From assembly GCA_003439945.1 (NCBI GenBank), contig QVRM01005493.1, positions 1 to 64,000 on the forward strand: a stretch of DNA of 64,000 bases. The letters run 5' to 3'. Of the stretch, positions 20,681 through 33,023 are shown in pieces. Each line of letters starts with the position of its first letter. Within the stretch, counting starts at the first letter, position 1. The translations under genes were made by a program, and so were the position numbers. The DNA is from Dermanyssus gallinae. Taxonomy: Eukaryota; Arthropoda; Arachnida; Mesostigmata; Dermanyssidae. The notes under the pieces were generated by a model, which saw only the letters and a list, made by a program, of their open reading frames with translations, was not told where the DNA came from and did not search any database.

Positions 20681-21019
20681 AACTTTTCAATCCACCCTTT
20701 CAAATTAATTTTCACACATATATATATACATATATATATATATCAGCCATATGCGCACGAGAACATAATAGAAAAACAAAATCATCAGCTAGTTTGCAGC
20801 TAGTCGCGTGCAATTTTGTTTCTTATCGAATTACTTATGGTTAGTATTCGTATCATGATTATTATTCTTTGAAGTGTCGAATTCAATTGCATTACATTTC
20901 TGTTAGATGTTCCGAGGCTATTCCGGCGATTTCGAGTCGTTGGGCCCTTTCTAGAAGAGCGGAGATACATAGATTTGCTAGCAATTCAGACGCACGGACT
21001 TCTTTTGAGACAATTTAGG

Positions 21020-21640
21020 TTTATCGATCGATACAGATATTTTTCGGATCGACCGCTTTCCAAGCTAACAAAGTGATAACAAGGAAGAACAAAGTGGCAC
21101 AGAGAACCAGCGAGAGGGGGAGAAGAAAGCAAGAAAAATATATAGAGAGAGAGATCGTGTGTGGCACAGTGAACCAGAGAGAGAGAGAGAGAGAGAGAGG
21201 CATGATTTTACGTTGCCGCAGACCGCCGAATAGAACAACTACGATAAAAATCAGCGATTGTTCCCATCCGACGTGCGGAAGTTGTGCGGGCAACCAGCAT
21301 CGGGGCGGCGGCAAGCAGACCGACGAACGCTTCTGGCTGTTGTTTAGTGTTTTTTGTTTTTTCTTTAATTGACGATGCACTTCGAATTTCGACGTTTTAT
21401 CGACATAACGACAACCCCCGACAACCTCCGCGCGACGCCTGTGTTGTTTGCCTATAATAACTGTACTGAGCATCAAGTAAAAACAACCACAACCACTGCA
21501 TCCGTTGACGTTGCGCAAACGGGCACCCGAGGGTGGCCCGTTGCGGCGGTCGGCCGGTTGGACGGACGAACGGATAGATTCTGCTAAGATACGCGAATTG
21601 CGAATTGAGACTATATAGGCGACCTGTGGCATTATTGCCT
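21020..21640. other. GC-rich stretch with GA array, unassigned
   Basis: Contains a (GA)n array at about 21176-21198. Open frames on both strands exist (up to 203 codons on the minus strand), but they run through the GA/CT tract and show no domain. Confidence 0.35.
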
Positions 21641-21851
21641 GTGACGCACGTAAAGCCGACTACTACTACTACTACGGCTACTACAACAACAGCAACAACA
21701 ACAATACACGTAAAGCTATCCTAACGTCATCTACACGCATAGCAATAAAAGCGGTTGGATAACAACAGCAGAGCTACTGCTACAGAGCTGCCACGTAGTT
21801 ATACGGCAGCGAAAGCTGCTGCAATTTAGTATTTGCGATATTACTAAAGTA

Positions 21852-22030
21852 AAGTCTTCGGGCTAACCCTCAGCCAAGATTTAACGTCCACGAACTGTTT
21901 TTTCACATTGCTTCATAGACGGACCCCGATAAATACAAATGTGCGACGGTGGGGCTCGAACCCGCGCACCTCCTATGTGTCTCCTCCGTTGCGAGGCGCA
22001 GACTTACGCCACCACGCCACCGGGCTGGAC
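21852..22030 (-). mobile_element. tRNA-derived SINE, family A (copy 2)
   Basis: Near full-length reverse-oriented copy. It has a canonical B box (GGGCTCGAACC on plus), the AAATACAAATGTGCGACGG body and the GCTAACCCTCAGCCAAGATT tail. A diverged TAC/TTG trinucleotide region lies just upstream. Confidence 0.85.
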
Positions 22031-22436
22031 ATTTGCGATATTACTACTATTACTACTACCACTACTACTACGGCGGAACTTGGCTTTGTTCGTAAAGTAG
22101 ACATGTTAAAACAATGTATATATATACACAAGGCGAGCACTGCCGAGTGTGCAAATGTATTGTAAATGATTAATAAATAATCGCAATATTTTATATATAT
22201 ATATATATAGGCCAACACCTCTGCAAAGCATGTATGAAACGAACAACACGTCTAGCACATTTGCCTTCATTAAGCAACATTTTCAATCGTGTTTTAGATG
22301 CTTAAATGTGGCTAGGTGTCGTGTGAATGTGCGGTAAAACTGCATAATGTTTTTTTGTTGAACGAGCTAGGCTAACACGTGTCAATGGTTTGACGTCGAT
22401 TTGGACCATTTTTTTCATTTTTTTTTTGCTTATTAG

Positions 22437-22483
22437 CTTCATAATTTATGCACCTTTGTTTAAAAGGTGCATATATTATGAAG
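22437..22483. repeat. 20-bp-arm hairpin
   Basis: Arms 22437-22456 and 22464-22483 pair with a single mismatch around a 7-nt loop. It is preceded by T-rich sequence. No further copy was noticed. Confidence 0.75.
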
Positions 22484-22544
22484 TGTATCATCCTTGTCCA
22501 TATTCCAGATACTAGGTCGCTAGCATAGGTTGGAATCACTTGCC

Positions 22545-22990
22545 TCGTTGGAGGGCATGACCGGAAGCCGCTGAAAGGAAAAGGACAGTCCGGCTCTTTT
22601 TGGCGGCAGAAGCTACTATTGGTTCATTTTTCGTAAACCAGTTGTACAGTCTGTCCTTCTTTAGGTTTCTCGAACGGTGAAGGAACGAAGTTGTGCGTGC
22701 GATGGAGTTTAGACCACTTAGAACTGAGGATGTGAAAGTGTCAGTCCATAATGCCGTCCCAACTTAGTGTACGACCTTTCTCGATAGAACTGAGGTTAGC
22801 CCGTCCGTTCGGCATTCGTCCTCTTTACGAAGTCCAGTTAGGTCCTGAACGCCTGGAACTTTCACTAACTGTAAGGCACATGCGAGGCCCGTATCGTTAA
22901 TGGTCGCGCGACCACTAGGACCTTGCACAGAAATTTTCAGACTGAAATTTCCAATCTGGTAACGTTCTCCGTGCAAACATGACGATGAAA
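22545..22990 (-). pseudogene. unidentified coding-like stretch (one stop)
   Basis: The minus strand is open for almost 150 codons with a single internal stop, roughly between the segments VLSRKVVH and VGTALWTDTF. It contains ordinary-looking sequence such as LNSIARTTSFLHRSRN and FTKNEPIVASAAKKSR. I recognise no family. Its neighbour is LINE debris (23580-24480), so it may be part of a transposon. Confidence 0.25.
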
Positions 22991-23579
22991 CCTCGAGCTA
23001 AGCGCACCTATGTTCGTCGTAACTCGTATGGGACGCAAGTTTGCAATCAACGAATCATGGATTCACGTATTTAATGCACGTCGTCCCGTGCATCGATCAT
23101 CATCCCGTGCAGTACCAGTGGTGTCGGCACACCGTGCAAGAGCAGCGAAGCGACAACTTTTGCCGTATAGTGGTAAGGATAACATTCTGTCACGGTCAAT
23201 AGCGGTCTGGGAAAGCTGCCTCCCCCCCCCTCCGAAGCTACCCCCAAAGCTGCCATGGGCGAACACCGATTGTACCGGGGATTGGAACTAATGCCCCAAT
23301 TCCTCGAGCCACGCCAAAATTAACGACGTCTCAGCTGTTTATCTCTGTCTATGTGGCTCTGCGCATTAGGGTAGGACTGATGTAGCCGGGCGTGTGTGCA
23401 GACCATAGAAAAAATAATCCCATATATAGTCAAGCTCAAAACCACTGGTAGAAAAGTGCTCGTCCTTGGGCTATGGACGCTCCTTTAAACTTTTCTGCTA
23501 CCAAGGAGCGTTGACTCACACACAGTCTGCGTTGCATATCGTTCAATGATGCCTGCAATCGTATCAAGCATGACTGTCT

Positions 23580-24480
23580 GCGATAGCCTTCAGGATTGTT
23601 TCATTGCGAAAGACGTGGACCTGATCTGCATTTAAGAAACGTTTGCTAAAGATGGCATTTCCGCCGATGGGTTATCTTTAGGTGGTTGCAACCAGGTGTC
23701 TTGGCGGGATACTTAATTGAAGGGTGGTGGTGGCTGTATACTAGTGTATGTTAGTGTCACGCACTACGGCCTCCTGTCAAGTTCATGAAGAGCTTTGCCT
23801 TACGAATGGCGCATGTACGGATGTTAGTGACATGATAGCAATGATTACTCTTCACAATGTCCGTTCGTTCTTCAGCTATGCAAATTAGCGTCTTAAACAT
23901 GGAGAGGGCATTAGTACTCTGTCTTCAAATAAAACTTCTCAGACATCTTTCTCCTCGGTCTTCCCAACAACATCTATTTCCTCAAGTCTTAATAGAACTA
24001 AATATTGCGTGGAAGATTGCGTGAGTCCCGCTCTGGTTTTTAGTTCCGCGCTTGTAGAAGCATCAGAAACCTCAGTAACCCTTAATGAGGTTCCGCGCAT
24101 CTTAAAAAAAAGTTTTTTTTCAAGCGGATGTGCTATCTATTTTCCTTGTCATGTTGTATTAACGCTGTTTGGTAGAGTCTAAAGTTTTGCCACAGTAAAA
24201 GTGCGGCCAATTATCGACCCGTATCGCATGGTAGCAGCACATTCTTAATCGTGAACAAAATTGTGGTTGACCAAATTTCTTCCTGGCACAATCGGCTTGA
24301 TCCGACCCAGCAGGGCTTCACAAAAAGGCGTTCTACGTGTAGTTGTTAGAAGTTATGCATAGTTGTTAGAAGTCATGCATTGGAATAGCGCCCGTGCCTG
24401 TGTTGAAGACATCCATTGCGCAAACTTCTATTTCTCACGGGCGTTTGATATAATAGACCATGATCGATTCAGGCAGAATC
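23580..24480 (+). pseudogene. decayed LINE (endonuclease and RT debris)
   Basis: Fragments in changing frames include an endonuclease-like WTDLIC..ETF segment near 23610-23640 and LGG..VSWRDT near 23680-23710. An RT-like ANYRPVS box near 24210-24230 follows, then VNKIVVDQISSWHNRLDPTQ with QGFTKRRST near 24250-24345, and FSRAFDIIDHD-like sequence near 24440-24470. Many stops and a 22-bp local duplication (24339-24382) show advanced decay. The order EN to RT fits a CR1/Jockey-like LINE. Confidence 0.55.
24339..24382. repeat. 22-bp tandem duplication
   Basis: Two adjacent copies of a GTAGTTGTTAGAAGT-containing unit differing by single bases, inside the LINE remnant. Confidence 0.75.
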
Positions 24481-24879
24481 CGACAGAATGTATCTACAAA
24501 TAATAAGCATCGAGAGCGTGCTGTTAAAATACCGCGAGCTTCGTCTGTAATCCTCTTGTTTAAAAGGGGAAATGCTTTTACGCATGCCTGCTGGTATTAA
24601 TGGCGGGAAGTGGGGGGTTCAACACCAGCGGAGAGTATATGACTCAATCATGTCCGCGTGTAATACTCACTAAAAATCATCTCTCCAAACCCCCATCCCG
24701 GGTCGGAATTTTAAAGCAGAATTTTAAAACCAGGACGGGGGAGCTTCCCGCTCAACCCTCATCTGTGTGTTCGGTTACTGAGCCGGGGAAAGCTGGGACT
24801 GAACTCCGCGCCAGTCTAGTCCTTCAGGCTTTTTTCTGCCGCGTGTTCTCCCTCGTAACAAAGTCGAGATATTAGATTC

Positions 24880-25850
24880 CGTCTATCCAGTCAGCGGCGA
24901 AGGAGTGCATGCGGGTCACGATCTCCGCCGTTCTGTGTCCAGCCCCTACTGGCCATGACCCGTCAGAGCCTGTGTGGCGAAATACGTAAGAGGTCGAGCT
25001 CCCGTACCAGCTTGTAAGTCTTACATGAGGCTGCGGGTCCACATTCACCGCGTATCGCCATAAGGGAGGTTGACCGACGTGGCGGCCCAGTCGTGGAAGC
25101 CCTCATCTGTATCTAGATGAAATCCCTATCCAGCCTCTGCTTAGTGCGCTCGGCCGCGAGTAGGTCCCAGGAAAGCTGACGCAATAGCACCAGCAGGACG
25201 TCTGTACTGACCGTCCCGTAGGCTCTGCAAACGCGCATAGCCATGTTACGCTGAGTGTCACGGAAGGACCGGCGGTTACGTTGGGCCCGCAGGGCTAAGT
25301 CGACCCAGGCCGTGGATTACGCTACTGCCGCTAGCAATCGGCAACGCGCATCTCTCCCCTTCGTCGGCAGAATCCTTGAGAGATTGCACGAGATCTGCGC
25401 TACCTTCTTCGGCGACACATTCGATGCACGCATTTTTTGTAAGGCCGATGTTCACCTGCACACCTAGGTAATTTATCTGTCTCTTCAGGTTAATGGGGCA
25501 GCCTGCCACCTCTAGATAGATTCCACGGGTCGTCTTATGGCCCGTCAGATAAAGCGCCTCCGTCTTCTGCAGGGCGAGTTCAAGGTGGTTTGACACTGTA
25601 CATTTGTTGATCATGTTCAGGGCGAGGTTCGCCGTCGTCTGTAACGATGTTTCCCGATCACCAGTATTGCCAGATCGTCAGCATATGCAATCGTTTGAAC
25701 TGTTTCCGGCAGGTCGAGGATCCGCAGGACTCCGTCGTAGGCAATGTCCCAAAAGACCGGACCGAGGACGGAGCCTTGCGGGACCCCCGCCGTGACCTTA
25801 TGGGTGTGCCCCTTCCCGTGAGATCTCTATAAGATTCAAACACGTTTCGT
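24880..25850 (-). pseudogene. R1-like LINE, RT core to C-terminus
   Basis: Reading leftward from 25850, the minus strand encodes AGVPQGSVLGPVFWDIAYD, then TIAYADDLAI (YADD catalytic box at 25674-25685). A frame change then leads to ALQKTEALYLTG, then GCPINLKRQINYLGVQVN. Another change leads to NMAMRVCRAYGTVSTDVLLV and SWDLLAAERT. The order and wording match the R1-clade RT and its post-RT region. At least two frameshifts are present. A (TA)n array starts 15 bp beyond the truncated 5' end. Confidence 0.8.
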
Positions 25851-25865
25851 CTTGCAATCTCTTCA

Positions 25866-25892
25866 TGTATATATATATATATATATATATTT
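25866..25892. repeat. (TA)n microsatellite
   Basis: TA array next to the 5'-truncation point of the R1-like LINE. Confidence 0.95.
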
Positions 25893-28051
25893 CATAGGCC
25901 CCATTAAGTATCAAGCGTACGCAAGCCAAGCGAACCCGTAGTGAATTGCCATAGTAAAGTCTACATGTAGATCTAACCTGAACAGCGCAGCGTCGCTACG
26001 AGATGACCCTTTCGAGTGACATGCGTGACGATCGTCAGCGGCCGGTGTCACTTTTGCTAAGGTCCGCTTTCAGTAGTTCTTGGCTCGGTATACTAAACGT
26101 GTTAGTTTTCCGCGCCGGCAGCCCTTGTTGGGGGCACAGCTAGGTCAACGGCGGAATACCGCTTGACCGACTAACAGAAGTTCACAGGTGTGGGTCAACC
26201 GATTTGCCAGTGTAAACTAGTCAATCAGCTAACAGGTATAGCTACCCAGCTAAACTTGGCAAACAAAAAACCCCTGCTCGGGTTAGGAAGTGTAAAGTGT
26301 GGGTTAGTAAAAAAAGGTGTGCTGTTCAAGCACTCTACCCTACTATCGACTGGCTCGTAGTGTGCACAAGTGTTTGGCTAGTTGGCGTGGCGTCTTTACG
26401 CAGTGGACGTTCTGGTTTACATTGTGCACTTTGAGAGTCAATACAGTCGATCAACAAATCAGCATTTCCGCCTATCCCCGTCGTCTTTCAGCGAAACCGA
26501 ACGCTTCGAACGAGCGAGTATCCTCGGCACTCTTGCCATTTTCCCTCTAGACATTATTATTATTATTATTCCAGTGCAAACACGCATTATTTTAGTGTGT
26601 GTTTTGCCGTTAGACAGTTCCTGTTTGCTGTTTGAAAGACTAACCGTTATTCAAACGACTTTTCAGTGTAAACGTGTAAAATAAAAAGATACGTTGGGCG
26701 TGTATGATGGCGAATAAATACAGATTACAAGTATATGTCCTACGAAACAGTCGTTCTTTAACGATGTTGTGTGTTTCTAATTTAACGCTGCTCAATTGGC
26801 ACAGCACAAGAGTATTGGGTGCACAAACAACGAGCGCAAATAAGCACTAGATGGTAAAAACAGCAACGGCATCTTATAAAAGCAAATAAGAACAGAAAAA
26901 AAAAACAACAACAACAAAAGCATCAACAGCGTCAGAGGAAACTGTCGCAACAATTGTAGATAGCATTACAAGGAAAGCAACAGCAGTGAGCCCGGCACGA
27001 AAAGTACAGCAAAGATAACGCCGACGGCAACAACAACAGCAACAACGGCAACAACAATAATATCAACAATAGCAGCACCGGCGAAAGCACTATTAACGTA
27101 AACCACAGCCAGTATGTTGCTGCTATGATTCCTGTTGCTTGTTTGTTTAGTACAGCAGACATACAAAGGCGCTAATGTGTAATGTTTGACCAGTAGCAAG
27201 AATAGGGATGTACGCATAGCCACATAAGTACAGATAGCAGAGAGAAGATCATGAACCAACCAAGCAGATAACAATCATCGTTGTGGTCAGCTTAATGCGA
27301 ATAGATGGACTACGTGTGCAACTGACGCCGTAGCCACCACATGCGAAGCCAGCAGCGGCAACAGCTGTAGCAAGGTATCTTCAAGTCGAGTTTTAGCCAT
27401 CCGACGTAATACCAACCGCAACAACAATAACCACAGTAACAATAACAATAACGTCGGGCGTAAGCATCTTTAAGCACGTGTTAGTGCTGCTGCTGCTAAC
27501 GTTAATTGGGCTCGTTCTGTTGTCGGCGGTTCGACCGCAATTCGACCACTTGTTCTCGTCAGCCTACATGCAGCCAACGAGCTTGCCAAGCGTCAGCCAA
27601 TATCCATCTGATCGACAAACTTCTCCTTGTCGTTGTTGTGTTGGTCTCTAAAGATGCTTGATCGATATCCGACAGCGTTGGACCGCGCCATTAATTGCCG
27701 AGTAGCGTTCCGCCGCTTCCGTGTCCGTACTGGCTGGCAGCCTATTGTTCCGTAGTTCAAGGCAGTCGTTTTTGCTAGTACTAGTAACAGAAGTAGTACT
27801 ACTACAAAATGCGAAGGAGCAACCTAATTCTGTTTCGCTTATAGAAAATTCCAGTCCCCATCCTGTGTCTTCCACTGTGTCTAAGCCGTCATTGTCCTCA
27901 GAGTGTTTCTTTCAGAGCTGTGTTCTTGAGGTGAACGGAACCCGATTCTGCTTGCAGGCAGAAAAGTTGAAATTATAAAGCTGTACATCACTGGTACAAT
28001 TGGTACAGTTGCGTTGGCAGGGAGCTTAACAGAAAACGTATACGTATAAAC

Positions 28052-28054
<3 letters not shown>
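25893..28054. other. unassigned DNA with scattered CAA/CAG tracts
   Basis: No gene or element recognised. (CAA)n-like tracts lie near 26910-26930, 27025-27075 and 27415-27450. A plus-strand 85-codon frame (27721-27978) and a 100-codon frame (26382-26684) have no recognisable domain. Confidence 0.35.
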
Positions 28055-28106
<52 letters not shown>

Positions 28107-28135
28107 ATATATATTTTTTATTAAAAAAAATACGA
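28055..28135. repeat. (TA)n array followed by AT-only palindrome
   Basis: About 45 bp of TA, then an inverted repeat of the form AAAAAATATATATATTTTTT (from about 28100) and an A-run. Confidence 0.9.
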
Positions 28136-28259
28136 TACGCATGCGGCTAAGAGTTCCAGTTTTCATCGTAGCTCGTGTTCGTCGTTACTGGATCTTTGTA
28201 TAGACGTACTCCAGCATAGGAACGCTTCACCGAAAAAAATATTTAAAAAAAACCCTACC

Positions 28260-28360
28260 AAGGCTAGGGCTTGAACCGGCACTAACCGGGCTACTTTTGT
28301 CCTGTTGATTGGCATGGCAACGCGTCCTCCCAGTCAGTGCACAAGCCGGCCTAGCCACAC
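28260..28360 (-). mobile_element. tRNA-like polymerase III element (SINE head)
   Basis: On the minus strand an A-box-like TGGCTAGGCCGG (28346-28357) and a canonical B box GGTTCAAGCCC (28267-28277) occur in the right order. They lie about 80 nt apart, wider than in a tRNA gene. No cloverleaf was obtained by eye, so a SINE or tRNA pseudogene is more likely than a functional tRNA. Only one copy was noticed. Confidence 0.4.
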
Positions 28361-28599
28361 TGACGTATACCATTCTTTTATATAAATGTCTGTGTGTTTG
28401 TGTGCTAGTGAAGGGTAGAGGCGTTTGCGTAACTGGTATAAGCTAAGAGTAAACACAGTACGACGGCTTAGGTCGTCTAAAGAGACTCAATCAGGTGCAC
28501 ATGTACACAAAAACCCCATTACCACAACTGTTGACGGTTGCGGTGGTCACTGAGTGCATAACGTTCGGCTCGGAACGTTCTGGAATGCTGCTATTAGAA

Positions 28600-28712
28600 G
28601 GTGTTGTTGTGGTTGTTGTTGCTGTTACTGCAGTTGCCGATGTTGTTGTTGTTGTTGCCGATCCTGTTGTTATTGTTGTTGTTGTTATCGTTGTTGTTGT
28701 TCTCGTCGCCGA
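28600..28712. repeat. (GTT)n trinucleotide tract
   Basis: Imperfect GTT with GCT, GCC and ATC interruptions. Poly-Cys, poly-Leu, poly-Val and poly-Asn frames on both strands derive from it. Confidence 0.95.
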
Positions 28713-30075
28713 CGTCGCTATGCTTGTCATCATCGCGGCAACGTTCTCCAGTGGGTTCGCGATCGACAGATGCGAATATCGTATCTCCGAGAACCGGCAA
28801 CGATAGCCGCCGCGGCAGGCGGTACTTTAAAACTCGCGTATTTGTTACTGTCGGAACTATATTGCTGCGCCTTTGCCGTTGTTGGCGAGATGGGAAACGG
28901 AAACGGAACCATTTATTGGCATTTCTCGATAGGCCTATATCGAGATGTTTGAGACGACAGTCGGCTGCTTTCGTTTGTTCTCATCCAGCTACAAAAGCAT
29001 GCACGCGCCGGGGCGCGCTGTCAGCAAGTTCAGCTCCTTGACCTTGCTCGGTGACATCGACACTGACTCAGACGGATATAGATAGCACCCGAGTGTGATA
29101 AACTATTACTCGCTATGTATTTTTTTTTGCTAATTATTATTTGTTTTTGCTAATTATTCGCTATTTAACTCGTATCGGGAGTGTTCCAACTGGCTCGTTT
29201 TTTGTGTGCAGTTGGGGCGCGACTAAACCGACCCAACTACGGGAAACGGGCTTTATCCGTTTTTTTTTCTCACACGACGGCAGCAACGCACACTACGGAG
29301 CCGACTGCTTTTATATCATTCATCATAGTAGTAGAGCTGCCTTGGCTGTGACCCTGAACCACATTGCGGGTCGTTGCGCTACCAACGCTAGTTAAGTACG
29401 GACCGTACGTTGCCACGCGGGCATGGGTCAACTAACTATGCGCGATGTGATTTCCTATGATAAAACGCCAACGATATCGAGGGTGATCGTGGCGGCGCCA
29501 GTTTCTTTCCTCCTGGCGGCATTGTATGCAATCCGAAGTCAGTACTCGAATTCTGGAGAGTACAGCAGTAAGCCGATTGCTGTAGGGCAAGCAAGGGCAA
29601 TTCCACACTATAGTTTATCATTACGCAGCAGCTGTACGCAAACACCGTGTGAAATGTGCCGCCAACATATTTCATGACGCGTTTTAGAGGCGTCACTGAA
29701 CGAGTCTTGTCGAGAGGCTACCGTGGTCAGATTTATGTACGCAGTCGAAGGGAATTGGGCACTGTTGCGTGTCCAATGTCGAATCGTGTTACTAGGGGAT
29801 GCTGCTATGTTCAAGATGCTTGTATTTTTAGTTGAAATCAGTTGCTATACTGAAACGTGTGCACTAGCCTCGGGTAAGGTGTATGTATGCATCAGTTGGC
29901 AAATTGGCGGAAGGTGCGATGGGGATGATGTTATGAGTCGTGGGTTAGATCGCGACGCATATGTCTATTTATATCATTATTATAAAAGTCATAGTTAACG
30001 TAGTACTACCACATTAACCATCATAATGCCAATCAAAAGTCACAACTTGTATAGGTTGTTTTCAATGTACAGGTT
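28713..30075. other. unassigned DNA
   Basis: Several 60-146-codon open frames exist but none has recognisable domains. Those left of 29041 overlap the GTT tract. Confidence 0.35.
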
Positions 30076-30079
30076 AAAC

Positions 30080-30580
30080 TTATCGAAACATATTGTGTTC
30101 ACCTTAAGAATGGTCCCCAAATGCTTTAACATTGAGATCTACAAGTGCCGTGCATTATCGTTTCTTTGGCTCGGGTAAAGCTTCCCAAAGTTCTGTTAGC
30201 AATTAGCATACGGCCGTATGGCTCGACTTCTAACCACATGTTGTTCCTCTGGAACCGCCTTCCTATTTTCAAGGAAGTGCTCGCGTCTTTTTTTATATTA
30301 TCCCTAAGAATAATCTTATAGGGGCAACTCTTAAGTAGCCTCCATAAGATTGTTCGTAGAGCTTATTTTCTTTCAAGCTTACGGCTCCGTGTCTTTTCCT
30401 TTAGGCATAACAATGAGGGTATCTTTTTCCAAACTTTAAGCGTTTCCCCGGATTTTAGGCATTCATCAAATAGAGCTCTCCAGTAGGCACTGCCGTTTTC
30501 TTTTCGGTTTTAGTCCATCATTGCCTCATCAGCGAACAATTTTGACGTTAGCCCTGTTGGCATGTTTTCGCTGCGTTGAA
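30080..30580 (-). pseudogene. LINE fragment preceding/entering RT domain
   Basis: On the minus strand a frame read from about 30530 gives AYWRALFDECLKSGETLKVW, followed by KKIPSLLCLKEKTRS. It resembles the start of an R1-type RT domain (W..LFD.CL..G.FP..WK). It continues with RTILWRLLKSCPYKIILRDN. Stops and shifts are present. SINE-A copy 3 lies immediately to the right. Confidence 0.45.
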
Positions 30581-30587
30581 CCGGTTT

Positions 30588-30762
30588 GCCCGGTGACGTG
30601 GTGCATTCGTCTGCCCCTCGCGACCGGAGGAGACACATAGGTGCGTGAATTCGAGCCCTACCGTTGCACATTTGTATTTATGGGGATCCGTCTATGAAGC
30701 AATGCGAAAAGCAGTACCTATGGACGTTCAAATCTTAGCTGACAGTTAGCTCAGAAAGTATT
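30588..30762 (+). mobile_element. tRNA-derived SINE, family A (copy 3)
   Basis: Near full-length. The B box is mutated to ATTCGAGCCC. Body CACATTTGTATTTATGGGGA and AGCAATGCGAAAAGCAGT are retained, followed by a T-run. AACCGGTTT-like words flank both sides (30579 and about 30769/30824) and may be remnants of a target duplication. Confidence 0.8.
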
Positions 30763-31213
30763 TTTTTAAACCGATTTTTACGTTCGTTTCAATATCCCCG
30801 TAAGACTATTCCACTATTTTTTTTAAACCGGTTTTGTGCCGGTTCCCCGGCCTACGACTGCCCTCTTCCCGATTACTACTAACCGTTAATGCCATCTCTA
30901 CTTCGTCTGGGACAGAAACGTCAGCGACTGATGTCCCCCGAATGCTATATTCGAAGCTATTTAGGCCTGGCCCGCTTACTACCCGTCATCCTAATCACCG
31001 TTATAATGTTCCAAATTACTTCAGCTCTTTCTGAGCTACCCATATACAGCAACTTTAAATTAAAATCCCCCGCTACACTCACCGATGCTCTTCTCGGCAC
31101 AACTTCGATTCCAAGTTTGATATGTTCGACAATAATTTCAGGGAACTCCATCCCTGCCGGTTTCACATAAGCTGCCGCGTGCCGCCAATTTGCCTTCAAA
31201 TAGCATTTAAGAC

Positions 31214-31215
<2 letters not shown>
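30763..31215. other. unassigned DNA
   Basis: No recognised feature. The minus-strand frame 31403-30957 crosses the TA array and is not credible as a gene. Confidence 0.35.

Positions 31216-31265
<50 letters not shown>
31216..31265. repeat. (TA)n microsatellite
   Basis: 50-bp pure TA array. Confidence 0.95.
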
Positions 31266-31269
<4 letters not shown>

Positions 31270-32570
31270 AATTGACTTTTTGTTATACAAAAAACATGAC
31301 AAATTTGCTGGCAGGAGAGTCGCACGTCGTTACGGCTTCCGGGGTCCGTTGTACGTTTTAATAATGTAAATAACTCAGTAACTTTGGCACAAGAGAGTCG
31401 CACAAAAGACGCTGACGTGACAATCTCAATATGACTCTTACTTATCAGCTTTTGTTTTGAAGAAAGATAATTTTATGTTGTATTTGCTGTCACGCGTATT
31501 AGAATGTATTGTATATACTCGTATGAGCATTACCACATTTAAATACACACCTCGACGATTATGTGCTTTTCTGCAACACCACAACAACAAGTTACCTTGG
31601 CCCCGCGCAACATAGGTTCGTTCCTTATTACCCTACGAGTAACACTCGTTATTACAGTTCACAAAGGATTAGGCAACCATTAGACAACTCACGCCGCAAG
31701 GCTAAAACGCTGTAATTGCGTAATATTTCTGCAAGAAAAACGCTCTCGACCGCATCGTGCTGTTACAACAATGTATGTGTGTGTGTTGACATACATTATA
31801 TGCACGTTATATGCGTACTCAATATTAGTGAAATGTGTATAAATATCAACATATCTCCAAATGTATATATTTTTATTTAACTCAATTATGTTTATTTCAC
31901 CCCAATTGAGTATAGTATATGGTTCATAAAGGGGTTTTTTCATAATGCCCTATACTCTTCACGCTTCCGGCGAGAGGAATAGTGCAACGTTTTTTGATCT
32001 AGTGTTGTGCATTCCACTGCATGGTGCTTGGCACACCTCTGCAGGCAGAACCGGCATGCGCACAACTCATGCTTCTCTCTATATTTATTTTTCTCTCTAT
32101 TTCTTTTACTAAACGTAACCTAATCTACACATCTGAAGAAATATCGCACCGACACGTTAAGAGATTGTTAGCGTTTGCCCAAGATACGTTGTGGCAGCAG
32201 ACAGGGCCGCTCAGTCTAGGCGGTCACGGCCTTACCGTGACCGATGCTATAACTGCATCGGTGATTGACACTAGTGACTGGGTGAAGGATTTTTTGGCGG
32301 TATATTGCGGCGCCGTGCAGCATCTCGGCAGCACATAAATTGCGAACAATGGACTAGACTGCTTATTAACATTGGACTAGTGACTTATTCTTGTTGTCTA
32401 CAGTTGAACTGCTCAGTTTGAGAACTCCTCTCCTCCAAGCATCGACCACAGTATGTCTCATTGTTTGGTCTAAGCCGAGATCGACGAGAATGTGCGCTCT
32501 GAGAGACAGCAATAGACAGCGATGCTGCACTGTAGTTCTACTTGACACTACAGGAGTAACCACAATCTTA
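31266..32570. other. unassigned DNA
   Basis: No gene recognised. The plus-strand 105-codon frame 32021-32338 has ordinary composition but no domain I can name. Confidence 0.35.
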
Positions 32571-32574
32571 GAAT

Positions 32575-32690
32575 TATCAACAACAAACAACAACAACAAC
32601 CACAACAGCAGCAACAACAACAACAACCACAACAACAACTACAACAACTACAACAACAACAAGCACAACAACAACATCAACAACTATACC
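32575..32690. repeat. (CAA)n trinucleotide tract
   Basis: CAACAACAA with ACC, GCA and TAC interruptions. Confidence 0.95.
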
Positions 32691-32891
32691 TTAGCAAACT
32701 GCTTGAGTTTGAGGGGGGAATGGGCTGAGCCGGAGACAAGGCGACGATCTACGACCATCAACCGCCACAACGGCGTGAAACCGAATCCGTAATCCGACGT
32801 CAAAGAGGCGCCCGTCTGCGCCTTCTCAGCCGGGATTGGAGCGCGAAATTTCAACCGTCTAGATTTCAGCGATGGACAGCCAGCTGGCTGC

Positions 32892-32893
<2 letters not shown>

Positions 32894-32932
<39 letters not shown>

Positions 32933-32949
32933 TATAAATATATATATGC

Positions 32950-33019
<70 letters not shown>
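32894..33019. repeat. long TA/TATGCATA microsatellite
   Basis: About 125 bp of TA with ATGCATATAAA interruptions repeated three times. It is among the longest arrays in the window. Confidence 0.95.

Positions 33020-33023
<4 letters not shown>

Noticed and set aside
27721..27978. 85-codon frame as a short secreted protein gene
   Set aside because: No reliable signal peptide, homology or splice context.
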